Assembly: GCA_964057225.1 (NCBI GenBank)
Contig: OZ059895.1
Location: forward strand, 2,108,001-2,172,000
Reading direction: 5' to 3'
DNA: 64,000 nucleotides
DNA from: Auanema rhodensis
Lineage: Eukaryota; Nematoda; Chromadorea; Rhabditida; Rhabditidae
The position numbers and the translations under genes are program-made. A model generated the notes under the pieces. It saw nothing but the letters and a program-made list of their open reading frames with translations. It made no database searches and was not told the origin of the DNA. Positions 11,245 through 26,004 of this stretch are shown piece after piece (the stretch's first letter is position 1; each line of letters starts with the position of its first letter).

Positions 11245-14200
11245 TCACCCTGAAGAATTAATTTTTTCGTTGAATAACATTGTCCATCGTCTTTGCCTTG
11301 AAAAAAGGAATCTAAAAACATCTATTTTTTGCTAAATTATTTTGAAATTTTTCGAAAAAATTTTTGTCAAAATGTTTTTGGAAGCAATGTTGAGTGTACA
11401 TGGAAACTCAACATACACTAATGCATCATTTTTCAAACGATCATAACTAATTTTCGTATTAAGCGTTTCTCAATGTAGTATAGTGCATTCGATGCGGATT
11501 TTTAAGCTGCGTCGATTCGTGTTATCAGATTTGCGCTAGCTTAAAAATGCACCGAGATATCAACTGATATAAGTTCTCACTTATATCCTCGATTTTCACC
11601 CTGAAGAATTAATTTTTTCGTTGAATAACATTGTCCATCGTCTTTGCCTTGAAAAAAGGAATCTAAAAACATCTATTTTTTGCTAAATTATTTTGAAATT
11701 TTTCGAAAAAATTTTTGTCAAAATGTTTTTGGAAGCAATGTTGAGTGTACATGGAAACTCAACATACACTAATGCATCATTTTTCAAACGATCATAACTA
11801 ATTTTCGTATTAAGCGTTTCTCAATGTAGTATAGTGCATTCGATGCGGATTTTTAAGCTGCGTCGATCTGTGTTATCAGATTTGCGCTAGCTTAAAAATG
11901 CACCGAGATATCAACTGATATAAGTTCACACTTATATCCTCGATTTTCACCCTGAAGAATTTATTTTTTCGTTGAATAACATTGTCCTTCGTCTTTGCCT
12001 TGTAAAAAGGAATCTAAAAACATCTACTTTTTGCTAAATTATTTTGAAATTTTTCGAAAAAATTTTTGTCAAAATGTTTTTGGAAGCAATGTTGAGTGTA
12101 CATGGAAACTCAACATACACTAATGCATCATTTTTCAAACGATCATAACTAATTTTCGTATTAAGCGTTTCTCAATGTAGTATAGTGCATTCGATGCGGA
12201 TTTTTAAGCTGCGTCGATTCGTGTTATCAGATTTGCGCTAGCTTAAAAATGCACCGAGATATCAACTGATATAAGTTTACACTTATATCCTCGATTTTCA
12301 CCCTGAAGAATTAATTTTTTCGTTGAATAACATTGTCCATCGTCTTTGCCTTGAAAAAAGGAATCTAAAAACATCTACTTTTGGCCAAATTATTTTGAAA
12401 TTTTTCGAAAAAATTTTTGTCAAAATGTTTTTGGAAGCAATGTTGAGTGTACATGGAAACTCAACATACACTAATGCATCATTTTTCAAACGATCATAAC
12501 TAATTTTCGTATTAAGCGTTTCTCAATGTAGTATAGTGCATTCGATGCGGATTTTTAAGCTGCGTCGATCTGTGTTATCAGATTTGCGCTAGCTTAAAAA
12601 TGCACCGAGATATCAACTGATATAAGTATAAGTTCACACTTATATCCTCGATTTTCACCCTGAAGAATTAATTTTTTCGTTGAATAACATTGTCCATCGT
12701 CTTTGCCTTGAAAAAAGGAATCTAAAAACATCTACTTTTTGCCAAATTATTTTGAAATTTTTCGAAAAAATTTTTGTCAAAATGTTTTTGGAAGCAATGT
12801 TGAGTGTACATGGAAACTCAACATACAATAATGCATCATTTTTCAAACGATCATAACTAATTTTCGTATTAAGCGTTTCTCAATGTAGTATAGTGCATTC
12901 GATGCGGATTTTTAAGCTGCGTCGATCTGTGTTATCAGATTTGCGCTAGCTTAAAAATGCACCGAGATATCAACTGATATAAGTTCACACTTATATCCTC
13001 GATTTTCACCCTGAAGAATTAATTTTTCTGTTGAATAACATTGTCCATCGTTTTTGCCTTGAAAAAAGGAATCTAAAAACATCTATTTTTTGCTAAATTA
13101 TTTTGAAATTTTTCGAAAAAATTTTTGTCAAAATGTTTTTGGAAGCAATGTTGAGTGTACATGGAAACTCAACATACACTAATGCATCATTTTTCAAACG
13201 ATCATAACTAATTTTTGTATTAAGCGTTTCTCAATGTAGTATAGTGCATTCGATGCGGATTTTTAAGCTGCGTCGATCTGTGTTATCAGATTTGCGCTAG
13301 CTTAAAAATGCACCGAGATATCAACTGATATAAGTTCACACTTATATCCTCGATTTTCACCCTGAAGAATTTATTTTTTCGTTGAATAACATTGTCCTTC
13401 GTCTTTGCCTTGAAAAAAGGAATCTAAAAACATCTACTTTTTGCTAAATTATTTTGAAATTTTTCGAAAAAATTTTTGTCAAAATGTTTTTGGAAGCAAT
13501 GTTGAGTGTACATGGAAACTCAACATACACTAATGCATCATTTTTCAAACGATCATAACTAATTTTTGTATTAAGCTTTTCTCAATGTAGTATAGTGCAT
13601 TCGATGCGGATTTTTAAGCTGCGTCGATCTGTGTTATCAGATTTGCGCTAGCTTAAAAATGCACCGAGATATCAACTGATATAAGTTTACACTTATATCC
13701 TCGATTTTCACCCTGAAGAATTAATTTTTTCGTTGAATAACATCGTCCATCGTCTTTGCCTTGAAAAATGGAATCTAAAAACATCTACTTTGTGCTAAAT
13801 TATTTCGAAATTTTTCGAAAAAATTTTTGTCAAAATGTTTTTGGAAGCAATGTTGAGTGTACATGGAAACTCAACATACACTAATGCATCATTTTTCAAA
13901 CGATCATAACTAATTTTTGTATTAAGCTTTTCTCAATGTAGTATAGTGCATTCGATGCGGATTTTTAAGCTGCGTCGATCTGTGTTATCAGATTTGCGCT
14001 AGCTTAAAAATGCACCGAGATATCAACTGATATAAGTTTACACTTATATCCTCGATTTTCACCCTGAAGAATTAATTTTTTCGTTGAATAACATTGTCCA
14101 TCGTCTTTGCCTTGAAAAATGGAATCTAAAAACATCTACTTTTTGCTAAATTATTTCGAAATTTTTCGAAAAAATTTTTGTCAAAATGTTTTTGGAAGCA

Positions 14201-14760
14201 ATGTTGAGTGTACATGGAAACTCAACATACACTAATGCATCATTTTTCAAACGATCATAACTAATTTTTGTATTAAGCTTTTCTCAATGTAGTATAGTGC
14301 ATTCGATGCGGATTTTTAAGCTGCGTCGATCTGTGTTATCAGATTTGCGCTAGCTTAAAAATGCACCGAGATATCAACTGATATAAGTTCACACTTATAT
14401 CCTCGATTTTCACCCTGAAGAATTAATTTTTCTGTTGAATAACATTGTCCATCGTTTTTGCCTTGAAAAAAGGAATCTAAAAACATCTACTTTTTGCCAA
14501 ATTATTTTGAAATTTTTCGAAAAAATTTTTGTCAAAATGTTTTTGGAAGCAATGTTGAGTGTACATGGAAACTCAACATACACTAATGCATCATTTTTCA
14601 AACGATCATAACTAATTTTTGTATTAAGCGTTTCTCAATGTAGTATAGTGCATTCGATGCGGATTTTTAAGCTGCGTCGATCTGTGTTATCAGATTTGCG
14701 CTAGCTTAAAAATGCACCGAGATATCAACTGATATAAGTTCACACTTATATCCTCGATTT
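9484..14760. repeat. First copy of a 15-monomer block repeated at 5628-bp spacing
   Basis: Every monomer from 9484 to 14760 has the same variant set as the monomer 5628 bp downstream. This includes two 357-bp copies (9835, 12298), the private gcagtgtt at about 11036 (repeated at 16664), the two tctatttttt copies (11245, 11596) and the two tttttctgttg copies (13006, 14410). The period of 5628 equals 16 monomers plus two 6-bp duplications. The one intervening copy, 14761-15111, is mixed: it resembles 20389 except for its final loop. Confidence 0.88.
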
Positions 14761-17700
14761 TCACCCTGAAGAATTTATTTTTTCGTTGAATAACATTGTC
14801 CTTCGTCTTTGCCTTGAAAAAAGGAATCTAAAAACATCTACTTTTTGCTAAATTATTTTGAAATTTTTCGAAAAAATTTTTGTCAAAATGTTTTTGGAAG
14901 CAATGTTGAGTGTACATGGAAACTCAACATACACTAATGCATCATTTTTCAAACGATCATAACTAATTTTTGTATTAAGCTTTTCTCAATGTAGTATAGT
15001 GCATTCGATGCGGATTTTTAAGCTGCGTCGATCTGTGTTATCAGATTTGCGCTAGCTTAAAAATGCACCGAGATATCAACTGATATAAGTTCACACTTAT
15101 ATCCTCGATTTTCACCCTGAAGAATTTATTTTTTCGTTGAATAACATTGTCCTTCGTCTTTGCCTTGTAAAAAGGAATCTAAAAACATCTACTTTTTGCT
15201 AAATTATTTTGAAATTTTTCGAAAAAATTTTTGTCAAAATGTTTTTGGAAGCAATGTTGAGTGTACATGGAAACTCAACATACACTAATGCATCATTTTT
15301 CAAACGATCATAACTAATTTTCGTATTAAGCGTTTCTCAATGTAGTATAGTGCATTCGATGCGGATTTTTAAGCTGCGTCGATTCGTGTTATCAGATTTG
15401 CGCTAGCTTAAAAATGCACCGAGATATCAACTGATATAAGTTCTCACTTATATCCTCGATTTTCACCCTGAAGAATTAATTTTTTCGTTGAATAACATTG
15501 TCCATCGTCTTTGCCTTGAAAAAAGGAATCTAAAAACATCTACTTTTGGCCAAATTATTTTGAAATTTTTCGAAAAAATTTTTGTCAAAATGTTTTTGGA
15601 AGCAATGTTGAGTGTACATGGAAACTCAACATACACTAATGCATCATTTTTCAAACGATCATAACTAATTTTCGTATTAAGCGTTTCTCAATGTAGTATA
15701 GTGCATTCGATGCGGATTTTTAAGCTGCGTCGATCTGTGTTATCAGATTTGCGCTAGCTTAAAAATGCACCGAGATATCAACTGATATAAGTATAAGTTC
15801 ACACTTATATCCTCGATTTTCACCCTGAAGAATTAATTTTTTCGTTGAATAACATTGTCCATCGTCTTTGCCTTGAAAAAAGGAATCTAAAAACATCTAC
15901 TTTTTGCCAAATTATTTTGAAATTTTTCGAAAAAATTTTTGTCAAAATGTTTTTGGAAGCAATGTTGAGTGTACATGGAAACTCAACATACAATAATGCA
16001 TCATTTTTCAAACGATCATAACTAATTTTCGTATTAAGCGTTTCTCAATGTAGTATAGTGCATTCGATGCGGATTTTTAAGCTGCGTCGATCTGTGTTAT
16101 CAGATTTGCGCTAGCTTAAAAATGCACCGAGATATCAACTGATATAAGTTCACACTTATATCCTCGATTTTCACCCTGAAGAATTTATTTTTTCGTTGAA
16201 TAACATTGTCCTTCGTCTTTGCCTTGAAAAAAGGAATCTAAAAACATCTACTTTTTGCTAAATTATTTTGAAATTTTTCGAAAAAATTTTTGTCAAAATG
16301 TTTTTGGAAGCAATGTTGAGTGTACATGGAAACTCAACATACACTAATGCATCATTTTTCAAACGATCATAACTAATTTTCGTATTAAGCGTTTCTCAAT
16401 GTAGTATAGTGCATTCGATGCGGATTTTTAAGCTGCGTCGATCTGTGTTATCAGATTTGCGCTAGCTTAAAAATGCACCGAGATATCAACTGATATAAGT
16501 TCACACTTATATCCTCGATTTTCACCCTGAAGAATTTATTTTTTCGTTGAATAACATTGTCCTTCGTCTTTGCCTTGTAAAAAGGAATCTAAAAACATCT
16601 ACTTTTTGCTAAATTATTTTGAAATTTTTCGAAAAAATTTTTGTCAAAATGTTTTTGGAAGCAGTGTTGAGTGTACATGGAAACTCAACATACACTAATG
16701 CATCATTTTTCAAACGATCATAACTAATTTTCGTATTAAGCGTTTCTCAATGTAGTATAGTGCATTCGATGCGGATTTTTAAGCTGCGTCGATTCGTGTT
16801 ATCAGATTTGCGCTAGCTTAAAAATGCACCGAGATATCAACTGATATAAGTTCTCACTTATATCCTCGATTTTCACCCTGAAGAATTAATTTTTTCGTTG
16901 AATAACATTGTCCATCGTCTTTGCCTTGAAAAAAGGAATCTAAAAACATCTATTTTTTGCTAAATTATTTTGAAATTTTTCGAAAAAATTTTTGTCAAAA
17001 TGTTTTTGGAAGCAATGTTGAGTGTACATGGAAACTCAACATACACTAATGCATCATTTTTCAAACGATCATAACTAATTTTCGTATTAAGCGTTTCTCA
17101 ATGTAGTATAGTGCATTCGATGCGGATTTTTAAGCTGCGTCGATTCGTGTTATCAGATTTGCGCTAGCTTAAAAATGCACCGAGATATCAACTGATATAA
17201 GTTCTCACTTATATCCTCGATTTTCACCCTGAAGAATTAATTTTTTCGTTGAATAACATTGTCCATCGTCTTTGCCTTGAAAAAAGGAATCTAAAAACAT
17301 CTATTTTTTGCTAAATTATTTTGAAATTTTTCGAAAAAATTTTTGTCAAAATGTTTTTGGAAGCAATGTTGAGTGTACATGGAAACTCAACATACACTAA
17401 TGCATCATTTTTCAAACGATCATAACTAATTTTCGTATTAAGCGTTTCTCAATGTAGTATAGTGCATTCGATGCGGATTTTTAAGCTGCGTCGATCTGTG
17501 TTATCAGATTTGCGCTAGCTTAAAAATGCACCGAGATATCAACTGATATAAGTTCACACTTATATCCTCGATTTTCACCCTGAAGAATTTATTTTTTCGT
17601 TGAATAACATTGTCCTTCGTCTTTGCCTTGTAAAAAGGAATCTAAAAACATCTACTTTTTGCTAAATTATTTTGAAATTTTTCGAAAAAATTTTTGTCAA

Positions 17701-20700
17701 AATGTTTTTGGAAGCAATGTTGAGTGTACATGGAAACTCAACATACACTAATGCATCATTTTTCAAACGATCATAACTAATTTTCGTATTAAGCGTTTCT
17801 CAATGTAGTATAGTGCATTCGATGCGGATTTTTAAGCTGCGTCGATTCGTGTTATCAGATTTGCGCTAGCTTAAAAATGCACCGAGATATCAACTGATAT
17901 AAGTTTACACTTATATCCTCGATTTTCACCCTGAAGAATTAATTTTTTCGTTGAATAACATTGTCCATCGTCTTTGCCTTGAAAAAAGGAATCTAAAAAC
18001 ATCTACTTTTGGCCAAATTATTTTGAAATTTTTCGAAAAAATTTTTGTCAAAATGTTTTTGGAAGCAATGTTGAGTGTACATGGAAACTCAACATACACT
18101 AATGCATCATTTTTCAAACGATCATAACTAATTTTCGTATTAAGCGTTTCTCAATGTAGTATAGTGCATTCGATGCGGATTTTTAAGCTGCGTCGATCTG
18201 TGTTATCAGATTTGCGCTAGCTTAAAAATGCACCGAGATATCAACTGATATAAGTATAAGTTCACACTTATATCCTCGATTTTCACCCTGAAGAATTAAT
18301 TTTTTCGTTGAATAACATTGTCCATCGTCTTTGCCTTGAAAAAAGGAATCTAAAAACATCTACTTTTTGCCAAATTATTTTGAAATTTTTCGAAAAAATT
18401 TTTGTCAAAATGTTTTTGGAAGCAATGTTGAGTGTACATGGAAACTCAACATACAATAATGCATCATTTTTCAAACGATCATAACTAATTTTCGTATTAA
18501 GCGTTTCTCAATGTAGTATAGTGCATTCGATGCGGATTTTTAAGCTGCGTCGATCTGTGTTATCAGATTTGCGCTAGCTTAAAAATGCACCGAGATATCA
18601 ACTGATATAAGTTCACACTTATATCCTCGATTTTCACCCTGAAGAATTAATTTTTCTGTTGAATAACATTGTCCATCGTTTTTGCCTTGAAAAAAGGAAT
18701 CTAAAAACATCTATTTTTTGCTAAATTATTTTGAAATTTTTCGAAAAAATTTTTGTCAAAATGTTTTTGGAAGCAATGTTGAGTGTACATGGAAACTCAA
18801 CATACACTAATGCATCATTTTTCAAACGATCATAACTAATTTTTGTATTAAGCGTTTCTCAATGTAGTATAGTGCATTCGATGCGGATTTTTAAGCTGCG
18901 TCGATCTGTGTTATCAGATTTGCGCTAGCTTAAAAATGCACCGAGATATCAACTGATATAAGTTCACACTTATATCCTCGATTTTCACCCTGAAGAATTT
19001 ATTTTTTCGTTGAATAACATTGTCCTTCGTCTTTGCCTTGAAAAAAGGAATCTAAAAACATCTACTTTTTGCTAAATTATTTTGAAATTTTTCGAAAAAA
19101 TTTTTGTCAAAATGTTTTTGGAAGCAATGTTGAGTGTACATGGAAACTCAACATACACTAATGCATCATTTTTCAAACGATCATAACTAATTTTTGTATT
19201 AAGCTTTTCTCAATGTAGTATAGTGCATTCGATGCGGATTTTTAAGCTGCGTCGATCTGTGTTATCAGATTTGCGCTAGCTTAAAAATGCACCGAGATAT
19301 CAACTGATATAAGTTTACACTTATATCCTCGATTTTCACCCTGAAGAATTAATTTTTTCGTTGAATAACATCGTCCATCGTCTTTGCCTTGAAAAATGGA
19401 ATCTAAAAACATCTACTTTGTGCTAAATTATTTCGAAATTTTTCGAAAAAATTTTTGTCAAAATGTTTTTGGAAGCAATGTTGAGTGTACATGGAAACTC
19501 AACATACACTAATGCATCATTTTTCAAACGATCATAACTAATTTTTGTATTAAGCTTTTCTCAATGTAGTATAGTGCATTCGATGCGGATTTTTAAGCTG
19601 CGTCGATCTGTGTTATCAGATTTGCGCTAGCTTAAAAATGCACCGAGATATCAACTGATATAAGTTTACACTTATATCCTCGATTTTCACCCTGAAGAAT
19701 TAATTTTTTCGTTGAATAACATTGTCCATCGTCTTTGCCTTGAAAAATGGAATCTAAAAACATCTACTTTTTGCTAAATTATTTCGAAATTTTTCGAAAA
19801 AATTTTTGTCAAAATGTTTTTGGAAGCAATGTTGAGTGTACATGGAAACTCAACATACACTAATGCATCATTTTTCAAACGATCATAACTAATTTTTGTA
19901 TTAAGCTTTTCTCAATGTAGTATAGTGCATTCGATGCGGATTTTTAAGCTGCGTCGATCTGTGTTATCAGATTTGCGCTAGCTTAAAAATGCACCGAGAT
20001 ATCAACTGATATAAGTTCACACTTATATCCTCGATTTTCACCCTGAAGAATTAATTTTTCTGTTGAATAACATTGTCCATCGTTTTTGCCTTGAAAAAAG
20101 GAATCTAAAAACATCTACTTTTTGCCAAATTATTTTGAAATTTTTCGAAAAAATTTTTGTCAAAATGTTTTTGGAAGCAATGTTGAGTGTACATGGAAAC
20201 TCAACATACACTAATGCATCATTTTTCAAACGATCATAACTAATTTTTGTATTAAGCGTTTCTCAATGTAGTATAGTGCATTCGATGCGGATTTTTAAGC
20301 TGCGTCGATCTGTGTTATCAGATTTGCGCTAGCTTAAAAATGCACCGAGATATCAACTGATATAAGTTCACACTTATATCCTCGATTTTCACCCTGAAGA
20401 ATTTATTTTTTCGTTGAATAACATTGTCCTTCGTCTTTGCCTTGAAAAAAGGAATCTAAAAACATCTACTTTTTGCTAAATTATTTTGAAATTTTTCGAA
20501 AAAATTTTTGTCAAAATGTTTTTGGAAGCAATGTTGAGTGTACATGGAAACTCAACATACACTAATGCATCATTTTTCAAACGATCATAACTAATTTTTG
20601 TATTAAGCTTTTCTCAATGTAGTATAGTGCATTCGATGCGGATTTTTAAGCTGCGTCGATCTGTGTTATCAGATTTGCGCTAGCTTAAAAATGCACCGAG

Positions 20701-21441
20701 ATATCAACTGATATAAGTTTACACTTATATCCTCGATTTTCACCCTGAAGAATTAATTTTTTCGTTGAATAACATCGTCCATCGTCTTTGCCTTGAAAAA
20801 TGGAATCTAAAAACATCTACTTTGTGCTAAATTATTTCGAAATTTTTCGAAAAAATTTTTGTCAAAATGTTTTTGGAAGCAATGTTGAGTGTACATGGAA
20901 ACTCAACATACACTAATGCATCATTTTTCAAACGATCATAACTAATTTTTGTATTAAGCTTTTCTCAATGTAGTATAGTGCATTCGATGCGGATTTTTAA
21001 GCTGCGTCGATCTGTGTTATCAGATTTGCGCTAGCTTAAAAATGCACCGAGATATCAACTGATATAAGTTTACACTTATATCCTCGATTTTCACCCTGAA
21101 GAATTAATTTTTTCGTTGAATAACATTGTCCATCGTCTTTGCCTTGAAAAATGGAATCTAAAAACATCTACTTTTTGCTAAATTATTTCGAAATTTTTCG
21201 AAAAAATTTTTGTCAAAATGTTTTTGGAAGCAATGTTGAGTGTACATGGAAACTCAACATACACTAATGCATCATTTTTCAAACGATCATAACTAATTTT
21301 TGTATTAAGCTTTTCTCAATGTAGTATAGTGCATTCGATGCGGATTTTTAAGCTGCGTCGATCTGTGTTATCAGATTTGCGCTAGCTTAAAAATGCACCG
21401 AGATATCAACTGATATAAGTTTACACTTATATCCTCGATTT
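13006..21441. repeat. Nested 1404-bp 4-mer headed by the tttttctgttg monomer
   Basis: Inside the larger repeat, copies with tttttctgttg and cgtttttgcc occur at 13006, 14410, 18634 and 20038, each pair 1404 bp apart. Each is followed by an aatttatt copy with aagctttt. At 13006, 18634 and 20038 this is followed by a catcgtcc copy with gtgct and then a tttttgct copy with atttcgaaat (ending at 21441 in the last case). After 14410 this run is cut short by the tctc-loop copy at 15112. This is one HOR nested in another. Confidence 0.7.
15112..20388. repeat. Second copy of the 15-monomer block (5628-bp spacing)
   Basis: This block repeats 9484-14760 monomer by monomer, with 357-bp copies at 15463 and 17926. 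From 20389 the match to 14761 weakens and the sequence instead resembles 13357 onward. The register therefore shifts by one 4-mer (1404 bp) at the right end. I detected no class-defining difference between the two copies, which suggests a recent duplication. Base-by-base identity was not computed. Confidence 0.85.
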
Positions 21442-24400
21442 TCACCCTGAAGAATTAATTTTTTCGTTGAATAACATTGTCCATCGTCTTTGCCTTGAAA
21501 AATGGAATCTAAAAACATCTACTTTGTGCTAAATTATTTCGAAATTTTTCGAAAAAATTTTTGTCAAAATGTTTTTGGAAGCAATGTTGAGTGTACATGG
21601 AAACTCAACATACACTAATGCATCATTTTTCAAACGATCATAACTAATTTTTGTATTAAGCGTTTCTCAATGTAGTATAGTGCATTCGATGCGGATTTTT
21701 AAGCTGCGTCGATCTGTGTTATCAGATTTGCGCTAGCTTAAAAATGCACCGAGATATCAACTGATATAAGTTCACACTTATATCCTCGATTTTCACCCTG
21801 AAGAATTAATTTTTTCGTTGAATAACATCGTCCATCGTCTTTGCCTTAAAAAATGGAATCTAAAAACATCTACTTTTTGCTAAATTATTTTGAAATTTTT
21901 CGAAAAAATTTTTGTCAAAATGTTTTTGGAAGCAATGTTGAGTGTACATGGAAACTCAACATACACTAATGCATCATTTTTCAAACGATCATAACTAATT
22001 TTTGTATTAAGCTTTTCTCAATGTAGTATAGTGCATTCGATGCGGATTTTTAAGCTGCGTCGATCTGTGTTATCAGATTTGCGCTAGCTTAAAAATGCAC
22101 CGAGATATCAACTGATATAAGTTTACACTTATATCCTCGATTTTCACCCTGAAGAATTAATTTTTTCGTTGAATAACATTGTCCATCGTCTTTGCCTTGA
22201 AAAATGGAATCTAAAAACATCTACTTTTTGCTAAATTATTTCGAAATTTTTCGAAAAAATTTTTGTCAAAATGTTTTTGGAAGCAATGTTGAGTGTACAT
22301 GGAAACTCAACATACACTAATGCATCATTTTTCAAACGATCATAACTAATTTTTGTATTAAGCGTTTCTCAATGTAGTATAGTGCATTCGATGCGGATTT
22401 TTAAGCTGCGTCGATCTGTGTTATCAGATTTGCGCTAGCTTAAAAATGCACCGAGATATCAACTGATATAAGTTCACACTTATATCCTCGATTTTCACCC
22501 TGAAGAATTAATTTTTTCGTTGAATAACATTGTCCATCGTCTTTGCCTTGAAAAATGGAATCTAAAAACATCTACTTTTTGCTAAATTATTTCGAAATTT
22601 TTCGAAAAAATTTTTGTCAAAATGTTTTTGGAAGCAATGTTGAGTGTACATGGAAACTCAACATACACTAATGCATCATTTTTCAAACGATCATAACTAA
22701 TTTTTGTATTAAGCGTTTCTCAATGTAGTATAGTGCATTCGATGCGGATTTTTAAGCTGCGTCGATCTGTGTTATCAGATTTGCGCTAGCTTAAAAATGC
22801 ACCGAGATATCAACTGATATAAGTTCACACTTATATCCTCGATTTTCACCCTGAAGAATTAATTTTTTCGTTGAATAACATCGTCCATCGTCTTTGCCTT
22901 GAAAAATGAAATCTAAAAACATCTACTTTTTGCTAAATTATTTTGAAATTTTTCGAAAAAATTTTTGTCAAAATGTTTTTGGAAGCAATGTTGAGTGTAC
23001 ATGGAAACTCAACATACACTAATGCATCATTTTTCAAACGATCATAACTAATTTTTGTATTAAGCTTTTCTCAATGTAGTATAGTGCATTCGATGCGGAT
23101 TTTTAAGCTGCGTCGATCTGTGTTATCAGATTTGCGCTAGCTTAAAAATGCACCGAGATATCAACTGATATAAGTTTACACTTATATCCTCGATTTTCAC
23201 CCTGAAGAATTAATTTTTTCGTTGAATAACATTGTCCATCGTCTTTGCCTTGAAAAATGGAATCTAAAAACATCTACTTTGTGCTAAATTATTACGAAAT
23301 TTTTCGAAAAAATTTTTGTCAAAATGTTTTTGGAAGCAATGTTGAGTGTACATGGAAACTCAACATACACTAATGCATCATTTTCCAAACGATCATAACT
23401 AATTTTTGTATTAAGCGTTTCTCAATGTAGTATAGTGCATTCGATGCGGATTTTTAAGCTGCGTCGATCTGTGTTATCAGATTTGCGCTAGCTTAAAAAT
23501 GCACCGAGATATCAACTGATATAAGTTCACACTTATATCCTCGATTTTCACCCTGAAGAATTAATTTTTTCGTTGAATAACATCGTCCATCGTCTTTGCC
23601 TTAAAAAATGGAATCTAAAAACATCTACTTTTTGCTAAATTATTTTGAAATTTTTCGAAAAAATTTTTGTCAAAATGTTTTTGGAAGCAATGTTGAGTGT
23701 ACATGGAAACTCAACATACACTAATGCATCATTTTTCAAACGATCATAACTAATTTTTGTATTAAGCTTTTCTCAATGTAGTATAGTGCATTCGATGCGG
23801 ATTTTTAAGCTGCGTCGATCTGTGTTATCAGATTTGCGCTAGCTTAAAAATGCACCGAGATATCAACTGATATAAGTTTACACTTATATCCTCGATTTTC
23901 ACCCTGAAGAATTAATTTTTTCGTTGAATAACATTGTCCATCGTCTTTGCCTTGAAAAATGGAATCTAAAAACATCTACTTTTTGCTAAATTATTTCGAA
24001 ATTTTTCGAAAAAATTTTTGTCAAAATGTTTTTGGAAGCAATGTTGAGTGTACATGGAAACTCAACATACACTAATGCATCATTTTTCAAACGATCATAA
24101 CTAATTTTTGTATTAAGCGTTTCTCAATGTAGTATAGTGCATTCGATGCGGATTTTTAAGCTGCGTCGATCTGTGTTATCAGATTTGCGCTAGCTTAAAA
24201 ATGCACCGAGATATCAACTGATATAAGTTCACACTTATATCCTCGATTTTCACCCTGAAGAATTAATTTTTTCGTTGAATAACATCGTCCATCGTTTTTG
24301 CCTTGAAAAATGGAATCTAAAAACATCTACTTTTTGCTAAATTATTTTGAAATTTTTCGAAAAAATTTTTGTCAAAATGTTTTTGGAAGCAATGTTGAGT

Positions 24401-24600
24401 GTACATGGAAACTCAACATACACTAATGCATCATTTTTCAAACGATCATAACTAATTTTTGTATTAAGCTTTTCTCAATGTAGTATAGTGCATTCGATGC
24501 GGATTTTTAAGCTGCGTCGATCTGTGTTATCAGATTTGCGCTAGCTTAAAAATGCACCGAGATATCAACTGATATAAGTTTACACTTATATCCTCGATTT
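20389..24600. repeat. Mixed C-type and T-type monomer block, source-side copy of a large duplication
   Basis: Twelve copies mostly alternate between catcgtcc, aagctttt, ttac-loop monomers and cattgtcc, aagcgttt, tcac-loop monomers with atttcgaaat. Rare markers are ccttaaaaaatgg (21793, 23548), aaaaatgaaatc (22846), attacgaaa with ttttccaaacg (23197) and cgtttttgcc (24250). The same order and rare markers recur in 36535-38640 and 39704-41809, so this is one arm of a segmental duplication inside the array. Confidence 0.85.
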
Positions 24601-26004
24601 TCACCCTGAAGAATTGATTTTTTCGTTGAATAACATTGTCCATCGTCTTTGCCTTGAAAAATGGAATCTAAAAACATCTACTTTGTGCTAAATTATTTCG
24701 AAATTTTTCGAAAAAATTTTTGTCAAAATGTTTTTGGAAGCAATGTTGAGTGTACATGGAAACTCAACATACACTAATGCATCATTTTTCAAACGATCAT
24801 AAATAATTTTTGTATTAAGCGTTTCTCAATGTAGTATAGTGCATTCGATGCGGATTTTTAAGCTGCGTCGATCTGTGTTATCAGATTTGCGCTAGCTTAA
24901 AAATGCACCGAGATATCAACTGATATAAGTTTACACTTATATCCTCGATTTTCACCCTGAAGAATTAATTTTTTCGTTGAATAACATCGTCCATCGTCTT
25001 TGCCTTGAAAAATGGAATCTAAAAACATCTACTTTTTGCTAAATTATTTTGAAATTTTTCGAAAAAATTTTTGTCAAAATGTTTTTGGAAGCAATGTTGA
25101 GTGTACATGAAAACTCAACATACACTAATGCATCATTTTTCAAACGATCATAACTAATTTTTGTATTAAGCTTTTCTCAATGTAGTATAGTGCATTCGAT
25201 GCGGATTTTTAAGCTGCGTCGATCTGTGTTATCAGATTTGCGCTAGCTTAAAAATGCACCGAGATATCAACTGATATAAGTTTACACTTATATCCTCGAT
25301 TTTCACCCTGAAGAAATAATTTTTTCGTTGAATAACATCGTCCATCGTCTTTGCCTTGAAAAATGGAATCTAAAAACATCTACTTTTTGCTAAATTATTT
25401 TGAAATTTTTCGAAAAAATTTTTGTCAAAATGTTTTTGGAAGCAATGTTGAGTGTACGTGGAAACTCAACATACACTAATGCATCATTTTTCAAACGATC
25501 ATAACTAATTTTTGTATTAAGCTTTTCTCAATGTAGTATAGTGCATTCGATGCGGATTTTTAAGCTGCGTCGATCTGTGTTATCAGATTTGCGCTAGCTT
25601 AAAAATGCACCGAGATATCAACTGATATAAGTTTACACTTATATCCTCGATTTTCACCCTGAAGAATTAATTTTTTCGTTGAATAACATCGTCCATCGTC
25701 TTTGCCTTGAAAAATGGAATCTAAAAACATCTACTTTTTGCTAAATTATTTTGAAATTTTTCGAAAAAATTTTTGTCAAAATGTTTTTGGAAGCAATGTT
25801 GAGTGTACATGAAAACTCAACATACACTAATGCATCATTTTTCAAACGATTATAACTAATTTTTGTATTAAGCTTTTCTCAATGTAGTATAGTGCATTCG
25901 ATGCGGATTTTTAAGCTGCGTCGATCTGTGTTATCAGATTTGCGCTAGCTTAAAAATGCACCGAGATATCAACTGATATAAGTTCACACTTATATTCTTG
26001 ATTT

